DNA of 38,659 nucleotides, taken from the NCBI GenBank assembly GCA_902776645.1, contig CACYQT010000028.1, forward strand, positions 1 to 38,659, in the 5' to 3' direction. The notes beneath the pieces were generated by a model, which was not told the origin of the DNA, made no database searches, and was given only the letters and a program-made list of their open reading frames with translations. The DNA is from an uncultured bacterium (GTDB taxonomy: Bacteria > Verrucomicrobiota > Lentisphaeria > Oligosphaerales > Oligosphaeraceae). The position numbers were made by a program, and so were the translations under genes. Positions 22,825-30,395 of this stretch are shown one piece after another (position 1 is the first letter of the stretch; the number at the start of each line of letters is the position of its first letter).

Positions 22825-23955
22825 ATGTCATTTCAACAGCCTGAACTGTTAATCTGCGGGAAGCGATTTTTTGAACGGCTGGCCGAGTCCATACGGACCG
22901 CCCAGACCAGCATAATCGTCAACATGTTCATCTGGAGAAATGACGAATTGGGTGTCGCTCTAGCGCATCTCCTTCTCGACGCCGCAGATCGTGGAGTCCG
23001 CATTTCCATTTGCAAGGACAGGTACGGCGTCATTCTGGAATGCTGTGAGGAAAACTGTTCGTCGTTTTTTCATAACCGCATGACACTTGGGGAGAAAGCG
23101 CAGATTTTTTGCCTAAAACATCTATACAGGCTTGCCATGCCGTCTGCCACCATCCCCCAAAATATCGTGGACCGCCTTCGACGGCATCCGAATATTCGAA
23201 TTGACGATAACCACTATCGGCGAGACCATTCCAAGTTTTGGATTTTTGATGACAAGACATTGTATCTCGGTGGAATCAATGTGGAAAACAAGGAAAAAGA
23301 CGCCGATAGCCGGGGGTACATCTACCATGATTATATGGTATGTCTTCAAGGGCGGGAGATTGTGGAAGCCTTCCTTGCCAAACGACAAAATCCCGCGCAG
23401 GTTTCACAGATGTTTGGCATGAATCTCAAAACGCCCGCCCAATGCTTTGAGATGCGGGAACGATATCTCTCCCTGATTCAAAATGCCAAGCAAACCTTGG
23501 ATATTCTGATGGCATATTTTGCGCCTGAGGAAGATTTTCTCGACGAAATCGCTTCGGCATGCAAACGCGGTGTAAAGGTGCGCCTATTGCTGCCGCAGAA
23601 TGCAAACTTCAATCATCATCTTAATATGTTGACCGCCTACCGCCTCCTTGGGAATATCGACAGGAATCTGAATATTTTTCTTTCCCCAAGAATGGTTCAC
23701 GCCAAAGTCCTGCTCAACGAGAAGATCCTTTCCCTAGGCTCCTGCAATATCAACAGGAAGGCTTTTTGTTCGCTGGATGAACTGAATCTTTTCTGGCCTA
23801 ATGACTCCCGTTCATTTGCCTCATCTTTACGGGAAAACATAGAAAGCCTATTCCAAGAGGCCCATTTGGTCAAATCACGTCAACACCTTCATGTCAATTG
23901 GCTCTGGGCTGCTACCGAACACGTTATCATGCAGGGACTTGGTCCAGAACAGTGA
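22825..23955 (+). CDS. Phospholipase D-family protein (cardiolipin synthase-like)
   Basis: A 376-residue PLD-superfamily protein with two catalytic repeats. The first active-site motif is HSKFWIFD (HxKxxxxD, near 135-142) followed by LYLGGIN. The second is HAKVLLNE followed by LSLGSCNIN, where the usual Asp is replaced by Glu. The pattern fits cardiolipin synthases and related phosphatidyltransferases, but there is no N-terminal membrane segment as in ClsA, so it is soluble or peripheral (closer to ClsB/YbhO types). The Cys-rich insert CCEENCSSFFH near residue 72 is unusual. The Shine-Dalgarno is weak (GAAAGAG). It stands alone. Confidence 0.8.
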   Translation: MSFQQPELLICGKRFFERLAESIRTAQTSIIVNMFIWRNDELGVALAHLLLDAADRGVRISICKDRYGVILECCEENCSSFFHNRMTLGEKAQIFCLKHLYRLAMPSATIPQNIVDRLRRHPNIRIDDNHYRRDHSKFWIFDDKTLYLGGINVENKEKDADSRGYIYHDYMVCLQGREIVEAFLAKRQNPAQVSQMFGMNLKTPAQCFEMRERYLSLIQNAKQTLDILMAYFAPEEDFLDEIASACKRGVKVRLLLPQNANFNHHLNMLTAYRLLGNIDRNLNIFLSPRMVHAKVLLNEKILSLGSCNINRKAFCSLDELNLFWPNDSRSFASSLRENIESLFQEAHLVKSRQHLHVNWLWAATEHVIMQGLGPEQ

Positions 23956-24125
23956 TAAAGAGGACATCGTGCCTCCCCCTATCGCACTACTATCGTTCAT
24001 TTTCTTGTTTTTCTGAAAAGATTTTAGTTCTTCTAGTCTCGTCGCCTAACGTCACCCGTCTAACGTCTTACCGTCTTCCGTCTCCGCTCACGTCTCATGC
24101 CTCTCGTCTCATGTCAACCTCCCCC

Positions 24126-24147
24126 AAAGCAATCCTGATTGCTTTTT
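24126..24147 (+). terminator. Terminator downstream of the PLD gene
   Basis: Arms AAAGCAAT (24126-24133) and ATTGCTTT (24138-24145) with loop CCTG and following T. It lies 170 bases after the PLD stop, inside the repeat cluster. Confidence 0.55.
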
Positions 24148-24161
24148 CCTCCCCCTTCCTT

Positions 24162-24206
24162 CAGGGCGCAATGGCGTCGCCATTACGCGGTTTGACGCGA
24201 GACATG
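24162..24206. repeat. 45-bp hairpin repeat, copy 1
   Basis: Starts CAGGGCGCAATGGC and ends GCGAGACATG. It matches the copy at 24245 in 43 of 45 positions. The stem AATGGC/GCCATT is kept, and the only differences are in the 3-base loop (GTC here, TTT in copy 2). Confidence 0.75.
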
Positions 24207-24244
24207 GGCAATAGACGTTAGACGATGAGACGGGACGTGGCTGA

Positions 24245-24289
24245 CAGGGCGCAATGGCTTTGCCATTACGCGGTTTGACGCGAGACATG
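24245..24289. repeat. 45-bp hairpin repeat, copy 2
   Basis: Second direct copy, 83 bp downstream of the first, with the same stem and loop TTT. Loop-only changes suggest that the hairpin itself is maintained. Confidence 0.75.
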
Positions 24290-24407
24290 AAACATGAGAC
24301 GTGAGCAAAAGACGTTAGACAACAAGACAAGAAGGAGCAAATTTATTGGTTGCGGCCAAAGGCCGCTCCAAGTAATCGGTGTGATCTGTGGTTACGAAAA
24401 AACAAAT

Positions 24408-24437
24408 ATTCGTGTTCATTCGTGTCCATTCGTGGTT
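24408..24437. repeat. Three 10-bp units ATTCGTGTTC / ATTCGTGTCC / ATTCGTGGTT
   Basis: A short period-10 tandem array between the repeat element and the 3' end of the FAD oxidoreductase gene. It is preceded by GCGGCC-AAA-GGCCGC (a hairpin near 24350-24364). I recall similar ATTCGTG strings in intergenic DNA of various environmental genomes; their role is unknown. Confidence 0.6.
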
Positions 24438-24486
24438 CTAAATCAATGATTTGATATAGTTTGGACATCCCAAATTATTGCTCATA

Positions 24487-25788
24487 TCATTCCAGCAACG
24501 CCTGATGTTCTGCCATGGCTGCACGCAACTGAGCGGAATCAAGCTCCTTCGGAGAACATTTCTTTTCCACACATAGCGCGGCGGCGAAGCCTGCCGCCTG
24601 ACCGCTGATGAAACAGCCCGGAATGACGCGGACAGAGGCGAAGACATATCGGTCGCAACTGATGCAACGGCCGCAAATCAAAAGATTTACGGTATGGCGT
24701 GGGATCAGCGAGCGGTATGGGATGCCATAGCTTTCGCCAGCCTTGTAGCCTTCCCCACGGAAACAACGTTTATGCTCTTCGAGCATTTCGCGTGTCGGAT
24801 GTGCAGGATGAATATCGGCAGGAAAATTGTAGCGGCCGATTTCATCCACGAAGGAACGTCGCGCAAGATAATCCTCTCGACAAAGCACATATTCGCCGAG
24901 AATACGACGCGTCTCGCGGATGCCCAGCATGGAACCGCTGGCCGCTATACAGGCGTGTTCGAATCCCGCGATATGCTTTTGGTAGAACGCCTCGTATTCC
25001 ACTAACTGTTGTCGTGCAGTAACAAGAGCCTGCGAAACAGACTGTTCATCCATCACATCGACGTCGAAAACATGTCCGATGTTGGCGCCAGCGAGCTGCG
25101 GCGTCAGTCTCGTCATGCCCGTATGATGCCAGTCCAGCGTGCTCAACTCTCCAGACGCAAAGGCCGCCGACAGTTTTTCCAGCATGTTTTCGTCGTTATG
25201 GCTGAATGCGCCGCCTGCGCGATACGCCTCCCAGTCGAATCCCGTCCAAAGAGAGCACAATGTGGGTGGCATGGTCTCCCCTGCTTCACCACCAACGACA
25301 TATTCGCAGCCGACCGCCACCGCCAGAGCGCCGTCGCCGCTCGCGTCGATGAACAGTCCCGCTTCCACTGCAAAGTTACCGGAAATCGACTGGAAACAAG
25401 CGGAACGGATTTTTCCATTCTCACAGTCCGCCGCAAAGAAATGACAGCCATACAGGACGTCGACTCCCGCCTCGCCAAGCATGGCGTCGAAAACACGTTT
25501 GACATGCTCCGCCTCCAACGGACCGCGTGTGCCAAGCCGTTGCAGAAAATCTTCTCCAAAGCCTTTCATCAGAATGCGATGACCGTCGGAATACGGCATC
25601 AGGACAGGAACTCGCGCCGCCGTGCTAAGCCCTCCAGGAAAGGTATTTGCATCAAGCAGAATGACCTTTTTGCCCAGTCGGGCCGCGCTCACCGCCGCCG
25701 CGACGCCGGACGGCCCCGCGCCAATCACACAGATCTCCGCGCGATATTTGACAGGAATTTCAAGCGATAAATGAATGGTAGAGGACAT
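24487..25788 (-). CDS. FAD-dependent oxidoreductase
   Basis: A 433-residue flavoprotein with N-terminal dinucleotide motif AEICVIGAGPSGVAAAVSAA and the following DANTFPGGLSTAA, as in the FAD-dependent oxidoreductase (PF12831) family. FIDASGDGALAVAVGC and the C-terminal ICGRCISCDRYVFASVRV...GCFISGQAAGFAAAL are also typical. Genes of this family are numerous in polysaccharide-using PVC and Bacteroidota bacteria; the substrates are mostly unknown. No signal peptide is seen. The start is set at MSSTIHL. A longer frame to 26019 has a non-homologous low-quality leader. The bases just upstream of the ATG read CCTCCT, the opposite of a Shine-Dalgarno site, so initiation is uncertain. It is a single-gene unit with its 3' end facing the repeat cluster. 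Confidence 0.82.
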   Translation of the reverse strand: MSSTIHLSLEIPVKYRAEICVIGAGPSGVAAAVSAARLGKKVILLDANTFPGGLSTAARVPVLMPYSDGHRILMKGFGEDFLQRLGTRGPLEAEHVKRVFDAMLGEAGVDVLYGCHFFAADCENGKIRSACFQSISGNFAVEAGLFIDASGDGALAVAVGCEYVVGGEAGETMPPTLCSLWTGFDWEAYRAGGAFSHNDENMLEKLSAAFASGELSTLDWHHTGMTRLTPQLAGANIGHVFDVDVMDEQSVSQALVTARQQLVEYEAFYQKHIAGFEHACIAASGSMLGIRETRRILGEYVLCREDYLARRSFVDEIGRYNFPADIHPAHPTREMLEEHKRCFRGEGYKAGESYGIPYRSLIPRHTVNLLICGRCISCDRYVFASVRVIPGCFISGQAAGFAAALCVEKKCSPKELDSAQLRAAMAEHQALLE

Positions 25789-25873
25789 AGGAGGAATTAT
25801 TGGAATGAATAGTAGTGGCCAGTCGTTTGAGTCTTGTGTTTCATGTCTCATATCCAGCATTTGGGCAACGTAT

Positions 25874-25976
25874 CTAGCCTGAAAGGCGATAGTTGCGGTA
25901 ACCCCGCCCTTCAAGGCGGGGGAAGACTGTACGCAGTACCATCCCGTCTGGAGGACGGAACTCGCCTGAAGGACGT
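25874..25976. repeat. Cluster of small stem-loops
   Basis: Consecutive hairpins upstream of the FAD oxidoreductase: GCC-TGAAA-GGC at 25877-25887, CCCCGCC-CTTCAA-GGCGGGG at 25902-25921, GTAC-GCA-GTAC at 25929-25939 and CCGTC-TGGAG-GACGG at 25944-25958, then CGCCTGAAGGACG. The recurring GCC-TGAA-GG core suggests a family of short palindromic repeats. The strongest hairpin also resembles ends of IS200/IS605 elements, but no transposase or TnpB fragment is present. Confidence 0.55.
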
Positions 25977-26272
25977 GAACCATGAGATTCAAGACATGAA
26001 GTTTGTAACAGCCTTGCATGGTCAGAAGTTGTGGATCACAACTCTCAAGGCCAGAATAATATAATCATTGGTTGTATCACTGCAATCCAGCTATTCTCAG
26101 ACAACACATATATTCGAGAATATGGTCATGCACAGATGCTGATTTTTATGCAAAAATCATTTTTCATGTTTACTTTTATAGCAGAGTTCGTTATATTACA
26201 ATATGACAAACAAAATCGTAGGGCCATTTGAAGTCAGTAGTAAAAATCACGTTCAAAGGAGTAAAATCAACC
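25977..26272. other. AT-rich intergenic segment
   Basis: About 300 bases, increasingly AT-rich, with short frames of no recognisable family. It separates the stem-loop cluster from a small orphan gene and shows no clear promoter. Confidence 0.35.
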
Positions 26273-26539
26273 ATGATCAGAATTCTGGATTATACCCCCC
26301 AAGGGAAAGCCACTGTTGCTATAAGCAATACTCATGGAAATGACCCAAGCTATGAAATCTGTGAGTTCTGTGGGCAAGAAGCCATAAAAATTCTCATGGG
26401 AAAATTGCAGATAAAAAATTCGGGAAGGCTTTATTTTGAACGTGAAGGTATTTCTTACCGCTTGTATGGAGGCCCTAGCAGGGCAAAGACAATACCTGGC
26501 AAATATTGTTTCCATGTGTATAAATATAGTGGGAAATAG
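26273..26539 (+). CDS. Hypothetical protein, unknown family
   Basis: An 88-residue protein that I do not recognise. It contains EICEFCGQEAIKILMGKLQI (a CxxC pair), GRLYFEREGISYRLYGGPSR and C-terminal KYCFHVYKYSGK. The composition is that of a small soluble alpha/beta protein; a single zinc knuckle is conceivable but four ligands are not visible. AAAGGAG lies about 12 bases before the ATG, supporting this start; a TTG-started longer frame from 26228 is less likely. The base composition is clearly lower in G+C than the flanking FAD oxidoreductase and glycosidase-like genes, which suggests a recent arrival. The opposite-strand frame over the same bases is probably a shadow. Confidence 0.5.
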   Translation: MIRILDYTPQGKATVAISNTHGNDPSYEICEFCGQEAIKILMGKLQIKNSGRLYFEREGISYRLYGGPSRAKTIPGKYCFHVYKYSGK

Positions 26540-26675
26540 GCAAGACCATGCTTCTTCAAAGAAGTTGACATCATGTAAAAAACAACAGAATACAATATGA
26601 ACTAAGAGAACATCCGACAATCGCTTTTATGGAATAGTTTTTTGACATAAAAAGCTAATGAATATGAAGTTCTGA

Positions 26676-26705
26676 CTAGCCTGAAAGACAAACCTTTCAG
26701 GTTAG
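26676..26705. terminator. Strong 12-bp hairpin downstream of the orphan gene
   Basis: Arms CTAGCCTGAAAG (26676-26687) and CTTTCAGGTTAG (26694-26705) with loop ACAAAC; all 12 pairs form, one of them G-U. TTTCATCTTC follows on the plus strand. The left arm is identical to 12 bases at 25874-25885. It could be a terminator or part of a repeat pair. Confidence 0.45.
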
Positions 26706-26914
26706 TTTCATCTTCAAGATACAGTCTTGTCGAAAGTACGAAAAAGGGCTGTTGTTTATCTCTATTGCCAACCTCCTGATTATTAACAGATTATATAGAA
26801 CAAGAAACAGTAATCCCAAAATCTTTGACTTCTCAGCTATATTCTGTAGGATGCGCAGAAAGAAGTTGCCAGGAGGGACATATCCACTATCTGAAACATC
26901 CTTCCCTTGTTCAA
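26706..26914. other. Non-coding AT-rich segment before the glycosidase-like gene 3' end
   Basis: Together with 26540-26675, this is about 340 bases without a supported gene. A 77-codon minus-strand frame (26697-26930, TTG start) has a hydrophobic stretch but overlaps the upstream stop and has no Shine-Dalgarno. Confidence 0.35.
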
Positions 26915-28603
26915 TCACTTCCGTGTCCAAGGGAACACAACCTCCTGCAAATCAATATCGTCGAACAGACATCCCTTGTCCATGCCCGTGGGATCCTGAA
27001 AGCCAAGAACGCCGACGAAAACATTGATCGTGGCAATGTTATGTCCTTTGGGCACGGTGATATGGAACGTGGCTCGCTTCCATCCGTCAGCATCGTCCTC
27101 CGTGAAGGCGATGGAGCGCTGCCCCCACACGCCGGTATCCGGATTGTCACGGAAGAAATAACTGAGAACTGGCGTGGCGAAACGGCTCTCGTTCTTGCAT
27201 CGCGCACGCAGGATGAACTGCTGGTCCGCCTTGATGCCTGAAATGGCCTGCGCAATGCCGCCGTTCGTGACATTGACGAGCCGCAGCCTGCCGTTGTCGT
27301 TGCTGAAAGTTCCTTTTGGCGTATCTTCCGCCTGCCATGTGGCCCAGGACTTGACGATGCCGTTTTTCTGATTCGCGCCCTCATCAGCAGGCTCCAGACC
27401 GCCGTTCTTCAGAAGATTCGCCCCGCTGGCGTATTTGTCCATCCAGACGCGTATGTTCCGCCCCGCCTCGATGGCCTCCACGCAATGCGGCAGGAGGTCC
27501 CCCCAGAATGGATAGTTTGATTTGAAGATGCCTGGCCAGAAATTGCCTTTTTCGCACCAGAACCATACGTATTCATCCGAATAATCAAGGGCGTGGCCGA
27601 CGTTGGTGGCGAGCAGTTGCGTCGGATTGTCGGATTTTGCAAACAGATCATATCGACCAGGCTTGTCTCGCTTCACATAGCTGTCCAGATAGAAGGAAAC
27701 GCCCATGGATGTAATCTTCCAGAACTTCTCATGGTTGGTCCTGTCAATCCATGAATCGGCAAAACGGTGGTATCGGCCCGTGATTTTGGCATAATCCTCC
27801 TCCGACGCGGCATGATACCCCGCCCCTTCGTTTCCGTCGACGATGGTCATCGTGTCGGACGCCCCGTCGTAGACGCCATTGAAAAAGGCGATCATCAGCC
27901 CTGTTTTGGAATTTACAAGCAGTTCAGGATGTTCCGCCATGAGAGTCGATGTGCATTGCGACGTCCACATGAACGTGAACAGCGTGATATCCGGAAACTG
28001 CCTGTTGATTTCTTCAATCCACTCCTTGCCGCGGCGACGGACTTGTCGGGCGGTCTCCTCGAAGGAATGGCCGAGATTGGGGCGGTACATGAACGGAAGT
28101 TTCGTCAACGCATACGGTTCGATGTCGAGACAGAGGCCTGCGAAGCCTGATTCCTTCGCAGCCCACGCCAACATGCCGAAATTGTTGAGCGTCCGCTTCC
28201 ATGCGTCGTCATCGAACCAATCGCCATTGAACGGCGACGAATTGAGAACAAAGAAATTGTGCTTCAGTCGAGTTTCCTGAAAACGGCGGAACATCGGGAT
28301 CAGTTCGCCAAAGTCCTCCTTCGTAAGCAGATAGGGTGAACCGACGTGGTGCAGCGGATGGTAGTCGAACGTTTTGCCGTCCCGCGTGAGTTTGATGACC
28401 GGATTGATTCCGATGCCGTCGAACGGACAGGTGGCATCCAGTTTCGCAAGATCTTCTCCGACAATCTGTTCGGGCGTCGACGGCGACACGAAGCCGAAAT
28501 GGATGATTTTCTTCTGGCCCGACGGCACACGTCTGGAAAATGCGTCGTGCGAAAGGAGAAGGATGGCGAACGCCAATAGAAGATATTGATGAAAATGCTT
28601 CAT
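26915..28603 (-). CDS. Secreted glycoside hydrolase-like protein with C-terminal carbohydrate-binding-like domain
   Basis: A 562-residue exported protein. Residues 1-23 are a signal peptide (basic start, hydrophobic LLLAFAILLL, AFS before the probable cut). Residues about 30-400 look like a TIM-barrel glycosidase: a HFGFVSPS strand, GIGINPVIK, and GLCLDIEPY, where the DxE pair is placed like catalytic acids in several families; TFMWTSQ and IDRTNHEKFWKITSMG follow. Residues about 400-560 resemble CBM4/9-type jelly-roll modules (NLLKNGGLEP start, WKRATFHITVP, CLFDDIDLQEV end). The specific GH family was not recognised. It has no close co-oriented neighbour. The likely role is extracellular or periplasmic glycan breakdown. 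Confidence 0.7.
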   Translation of the reverse strand: MKHFHQYLLLAFAILLLSHDAFSRRVPSGQKKIIHFGFVSPSTPEQIVGEDLAKLDATCPFDGIGINPVIKLTRDGKTFDYHPLHHVGSPYLLTKEDFGELIPMFRRFQETRLKHNFFVLNSSPFNGDWFDDDAWKRTLNNFGMLAWAAKESGFAGLCLDIEPYALTKLPFMYRPNLGHSFEETARQVRRRGKEWIEEINRQFPDITLFTFMWTSQCTSTLMAEHPELLVNSKTGLMIAFFNGVYDGASDTMTIVDGNEGAGYHAASEEDYAKITGRYHRFADSWIDRTNHEKFWKITSMGVSFYLDSYVKRDKPGRYDLFAKSDNPTQLLATNVGHALDYSDEYVWFWCEKGNFWPGIFKSNYPFWGDLLPHCVEAIEAGRNIRVWMDKYASGANLLKNGGLEPADEGANQKNGIVKSWATWQAEDTPKGTFSNDNGRLRLVNVTNGGIAQAISGIKADQQFILRARCKNESRFATPVLSYFFRDNPDTGVWGQRSIAFTEDDADGWKRATFHITVPKGHNIATINVFVGVLGFQDPTGMDKGCLFDDIDLQEVVFPWTRK

Positions 28604-28870
28604 GCCGAATCTCTTATCGAACTTGTTTTTGCTTCATGGATCCACAGCCATTTGGTCCGGACAGTGGACAAATGAGACGGATTCCATTTTTGACGATTCA
28701 CAGCATAACGGAGCGGATATCGCCCTGTCGCTATACCATTCATAATATAGACAGGATGATGAGCAGTGCAATCGGATTTGCTTTCCTTCGCAGACAATCA
28801 GCCTCAATTTTTGATATCCCTTCAGTATCGTAGTGACGGCAGGCCCATCACATCATAGCATTTTTTCAGA
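28604..28870. other. Upstream region of the secreted protein gene
   Basis: No gene supported. With the following 220 bases this makes about 500 bases of intergenic DNA where composition shifts from host-like to AT-rich toward the defence island. Short frames on both strands lack family features. Confidence 0.35.
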
Positions 28871-28894
28871 ATGCAAGCCATGTGTGGCTTGCAT
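28871..28894. terminator. Hairpin at the left border of the defence island
   Basis: Arms ATGCAAGCCA (28871-28880) and TGGCTTGCAT (28885-28894), a perfect 10-bp stem with loop TGTG, followed on the plus strand by TTTCATTTT. It would insulate the island from readthrough; no plus-strand gene ends nearby. Confidence 0.5.
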
Positions 28895-29111
28895 TTTCAT
28901 TTTGTATGTGCTAGATTTTCTAATTGTACAAGCATGATTGTCTCCTGTGACTGGCTTTAAGAGAGTCTTTCATGTGAGGGCATCAGGCATGCACAATTCA
29001 ATAATTTATTATCCATATCTTGTTTTTGAAAGATATAAGTGGTATATGGCAAACTAAAGAATTCTCCAATAGAACTTGAAGACTTCTTAATGAAACTATA
29101 GATATTAAATA

Positions 29112-30392
29112 ATGAAAAATGATAGGCAACCATCTTCAAATAATTCCCAAAACGAAAACTCCAATTTTGATATGGAGAAATTGTTCACTTATTGGGATGC
29201 CATGAAAGAAATTCTTTCTAGCATGGAAGTACATGAATCAGAACCTAAATATCCATATTTGAAGGCCGCAGTTTCCCATTTTCTACAAACTCCCGAAGTA
29301 ATACCACAAGGTCTTCCTGAAAGTGGAAGGAAAATTATCGAAGAATATAGGCCGAGATTTTCATATGATTTCTTCAGGACCATTCCATTTCCCCCACCTA
29401 AGGAATATGATTTCAAATTCATAGACTTATTTGCAGGAATTGGTGGTTTTAGACTGGCCTTCCAGGCCAACGGCGGAAAATGTGTGTTTTCTAGCGAATG
29501 GAATGAATTTGCTCAAAAAACATATGAAGCCAATTATGGTGAAATACCTTATGGTGATATTCATTTAATAGATAAGAATGCCATTCCTTTCTTTGATGTA
29601 TTATGTGCTGGATTTCCTTGTCAACCTTTTTCTTTGGCAGGCGTCTCAAAGAAAAACTCTATGGGACGTGCCCATGGCTTCGCAGACAAAGCACAAGGAA
29701 CGTTATTCTTTGAAATTGCGGAGATATTAAGGATAAAACGCCCGGCAGCGTTTATGCTTGAAAATGTCAAAAATCTCGAAGCGCATGACAGAGGCAGAAC
29801 TTTTGAAGTAATACGAAGCACTTTAGAAGATGAACTTGGTTACATCGTCAATTGGAAGATTGTCGATGGAAGCAAATGGGTTCCACAGCACCGTGAGCGA
29901 ATTTTCATCGTAGGTTACAATCCGGAATTGATTAACATCACCAAAGAGGAAATCATCATTCCATCTGAGCCTGAACCCGGATACTTACGTAAGGAATTGA
30001 AAGATATCATACGAAACGATGTTACCGACTGCACTCTTGGCCCAGGTACTTGGGCAACTCTAGAACGACATAAAAAGCATCATGAAGAGGCTGGTCACGG
30101 CTTTGGATATGGGCTTCATAAACTTCCAATCAAAGAAGGTGAAATAACACGCACCATTTCTGCAAGATATTCTAAGGATGGAGCTGAAATCCTAATAGAA
30201 CAGCCTGGTGATCGGCCACGACATCTTTCTGTTGATGAAGCTATGCAATTACAAGGATATGATCCTGAAAAGTTTATATTCCCAGTATCTAATAGCCAAG
30301 CATTCAAACAGATAGGGAATAGCGTTGTTTGGCCTGCCATTAGCTCGTGTGCATTACAAATTGCAAAAGTTTTACGAGAACGGAGAAAATAA
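29112..30392 (+). CDS. DNA (cytosine-5) methyltransferase, Dcm/M.EcoRII-like
   Basis: A 426-residue C5-cytosine methyltransferase that protects host DNA from the adjacent nuclease. Motif I is FKFIDLFAGIGGFRLAF (about 98-114). The catalytic Cys lies in GFPCQPFSLAGVSKKNS, and motif VI is MLENVKNL. QHRERIFIVGY and the target-recognition stretch with TRTISARYSKDGAEILI follow, and motif X is QIGNSV. Long stretches nearly match E. coli Dcm (GFPCQPFSLAGVSKKNS, then GRAHGF), predicting CCWGG as target. The N-terminal region of about 95 residues also parallels Dcm. No Shine-Dalgarno precedes the ATG, and a TATAGA box lies only 10 bases upstream, so the message may be almost leaderless. The composition is AT-rich. 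The nuclease gene starts 3 bases after the stop. Confidence 0.93.
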   Translation: MKNDRQPSSNNSQNENSNFDMEKLFTYWDAMKEILSSMEVHESEPKYPYLKAAVSHFLQTPEVIPQGLPESGRKIIEEYRPRFSYDFFRTIPFPPPKEYDFKFIDLFAGIGGFRLAFQANGGKCVFSSEWNEFAQKTYEANYGEIPYGDIHLIDKNAIPFFDVLCAGFPCQPFSLAGVSKKNSMGRAHGFADKAQGTLFFEIAEILRIKRPAAFMLENVKNLEAHDRGRTFEVIRSTLEDELGYIVNWKIVDGSKWVPQHRERIFIVGYNPELINITKEEIIIPSEPEPGYLRKELKDIIRNDVTDCTLGPGTWATLERHKKHHEEAGHGFGYGLHKLPIKEGEITRTISARYSKDGAEILIEQPGDRPRHLSVDEAMQLQGYDPEKFIFPVSNSQAFKQIGNSVVWPAISSCALQIAKVLRERRK

Positions 30393-30395
30393 TAT

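Larger units (their letters stand above)
24058..24320. repeat. Nested inverted-repeat element (MITE-like)
   Basis: Two perfect inverted pairs are nested in order: GTCTAACGTCTT (24058-24069) with AAGACGTTAGAC (24309-24320), and GCTCACGTCTCATG (24086-24099) with CATGAGACGTGAGC (24293-24306). Between them lie a terminator-like hairpin and two direct copies of a 45-bp hairpin unit. No coding frame fits, and no transposase is present. It could be a non-autonomous mobile element or an extragenic repeat of this lineage. Confidence 0.6.

Noticed and set aside
26267..26620. Minus-strand frame of 117 codons over the orphan gene
   Set aside because: It has no ribosome-binding site and a Phe/Ile-rich composition, whereas the plus-strand frame has AAAGGAG and a more protein-like make-up. 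Certainty is moderate.
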